From the IMG/VR virus record IMGVR_UViG_3300025921_000033, positions 1-45,033 of that record: DNA of 45,033 bases; one strand, given 5' to 3'. The stretch comes from a virus. Below are positions 44,951 through 45,033 of the stretch, in pieces. Made by a program: the position numbers and the translations under genes. Every line of letters starts with the position of its first letter. The first letter of the stretch is position 1. A model generated the notes under the pieces. The model saw only the letters and a program-made list of their open reading frames with translations. It searched no databases and was not told the origin of the DNA.

Positions 44951-45033
44951 ATGGAACACCTTGAAGCCGCCTATCCCTATGTTCCGCTCCGCAACAAGAG
45001 CAACGTGCACCAAGAGAAGCCCGGCCCTCGCTA
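44951..45033 (+). CDS. Start of a gene cut by the window edge
   Basis: A plus-strand frame starts at ATG 44951 with AGGAG nine bases upstream and stays open to the end of the window (MEHLEAAYPYVPLRNKSNV...). The product cannot be identified from 27 residues. Confidence 0.5.
   Translation, partial: MEHLEAAYPYVPLRNKSNVHQEKPGPR

Noticed and set aside
1-45033. CRISPR arrays, insertion sequences, integrase or attachment sites
   Set aside because: No regularly spaced direct repeats, transposase or integrase motifs, or tRNA-overlapping repeats were seen; the phage looks virulent.

Overview
The window is a piece of the genome of a large T4-superfamily myovirus (contractile tail). The evidence is a set of recognisable T4-type proteins, often in T4 order: clamp-loader subunit gp62 followed by RegA; late coactivator gp33, helicase loader gp59 and ssDNA-binding gp32; Rnl1-type RNA ligase with polynucleotide kinase and phosphatase; head completion gp4; baseplate and tail proteins gp48, gp53, gp27, gp5, gp25, gp26 and a gp54-like tube protein. 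Base composition is about 50% GC and genes are packed with ATGA, TGATG or TAATG overlaps. The host cannot be named from the sequence; sigma70-like promoters and a LuxR-type regulator fit a proteobacterium, and an alphaproteobacterium is only a guess.

Layout. 1-1136: replication accessory genes (gp62, regA). 1138-8126: many small, mostly unknown genes, among them a macro-domain protein and two metallophosphoesterases. 8194-11637: glutaredoxin, an SH3-like protein, a structured RNA/tRNA-like patch, then a glycosyltransferase, a dATP/dGTP pyrophosphohydrolase-like protein and thymidylate synthase. 11682-15199: small conserved phage proteins, PhoH-like ATPase, a PD-(D/E)XK nuclease and a SprT-like metalloprotease. 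15196-19822: a region with sigma70-type promoters and rho-independent terminators that looks like early, host-interaction DNA. It holds an AAA+ ATPase, several small unknown genes, two paralogous minus-strand genes, a DUF932 protein, an Imm-like superinfection exclusion protein and a secreted His/Gly-rich protein. 19826-20734 (minus): endolysin and a small putative DNA-binding protein. 20795-25724: RNA repair (3' phosphatase, RNA ligase 1, 5' kinase) running into gp33-gp59-gp32. 26390-27712 (minus): LuxR-type regulator, tRNA and a small basic protein. 27978-36642 (minus): tail genes, including an 1835-residue multi-enzyme tail protein, a gp26/gp51-type chaperone pair with a probable -1 frameshift signal, a tube protein and gp4. 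36678-43735 (plus): the baseplate block gp48, gp53, gp27, split gp5 and gp25. 43943-44877 (minus): a small unknown operon.

How the genes work together. gp62, gp59, gp32, the nuclease, ThyA and the nucleotide pyrophosphohydrolase serve DNA replication and precursor supply. gp33 implies T4-type late transcription (sigma factor gp55 and clamp gp45 would lie outside). Rnl1 with the split kinase/phosphatase would mend cleaved tRNAs. The tail block is rearranged relative to T4: the gp5 spike is split into an OB-fold protein and a beta-helix needle with no lysozyme domain visible between them, while the giant tail protein carries a lysozyme-like, a cysteine amidase/peptidase-like and an HExxH metallopeptidase-like module. 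The best candidates for something undescribed are the phage LuxR regulator coupled to a tRNA, this redistribution of tail lytic functions, the gp26/gp51 frameshift site, twin hairpins with identical loops before the imm-like gene, and the duplicated minus-strand genes that share an inverted-repeat motif upstream.
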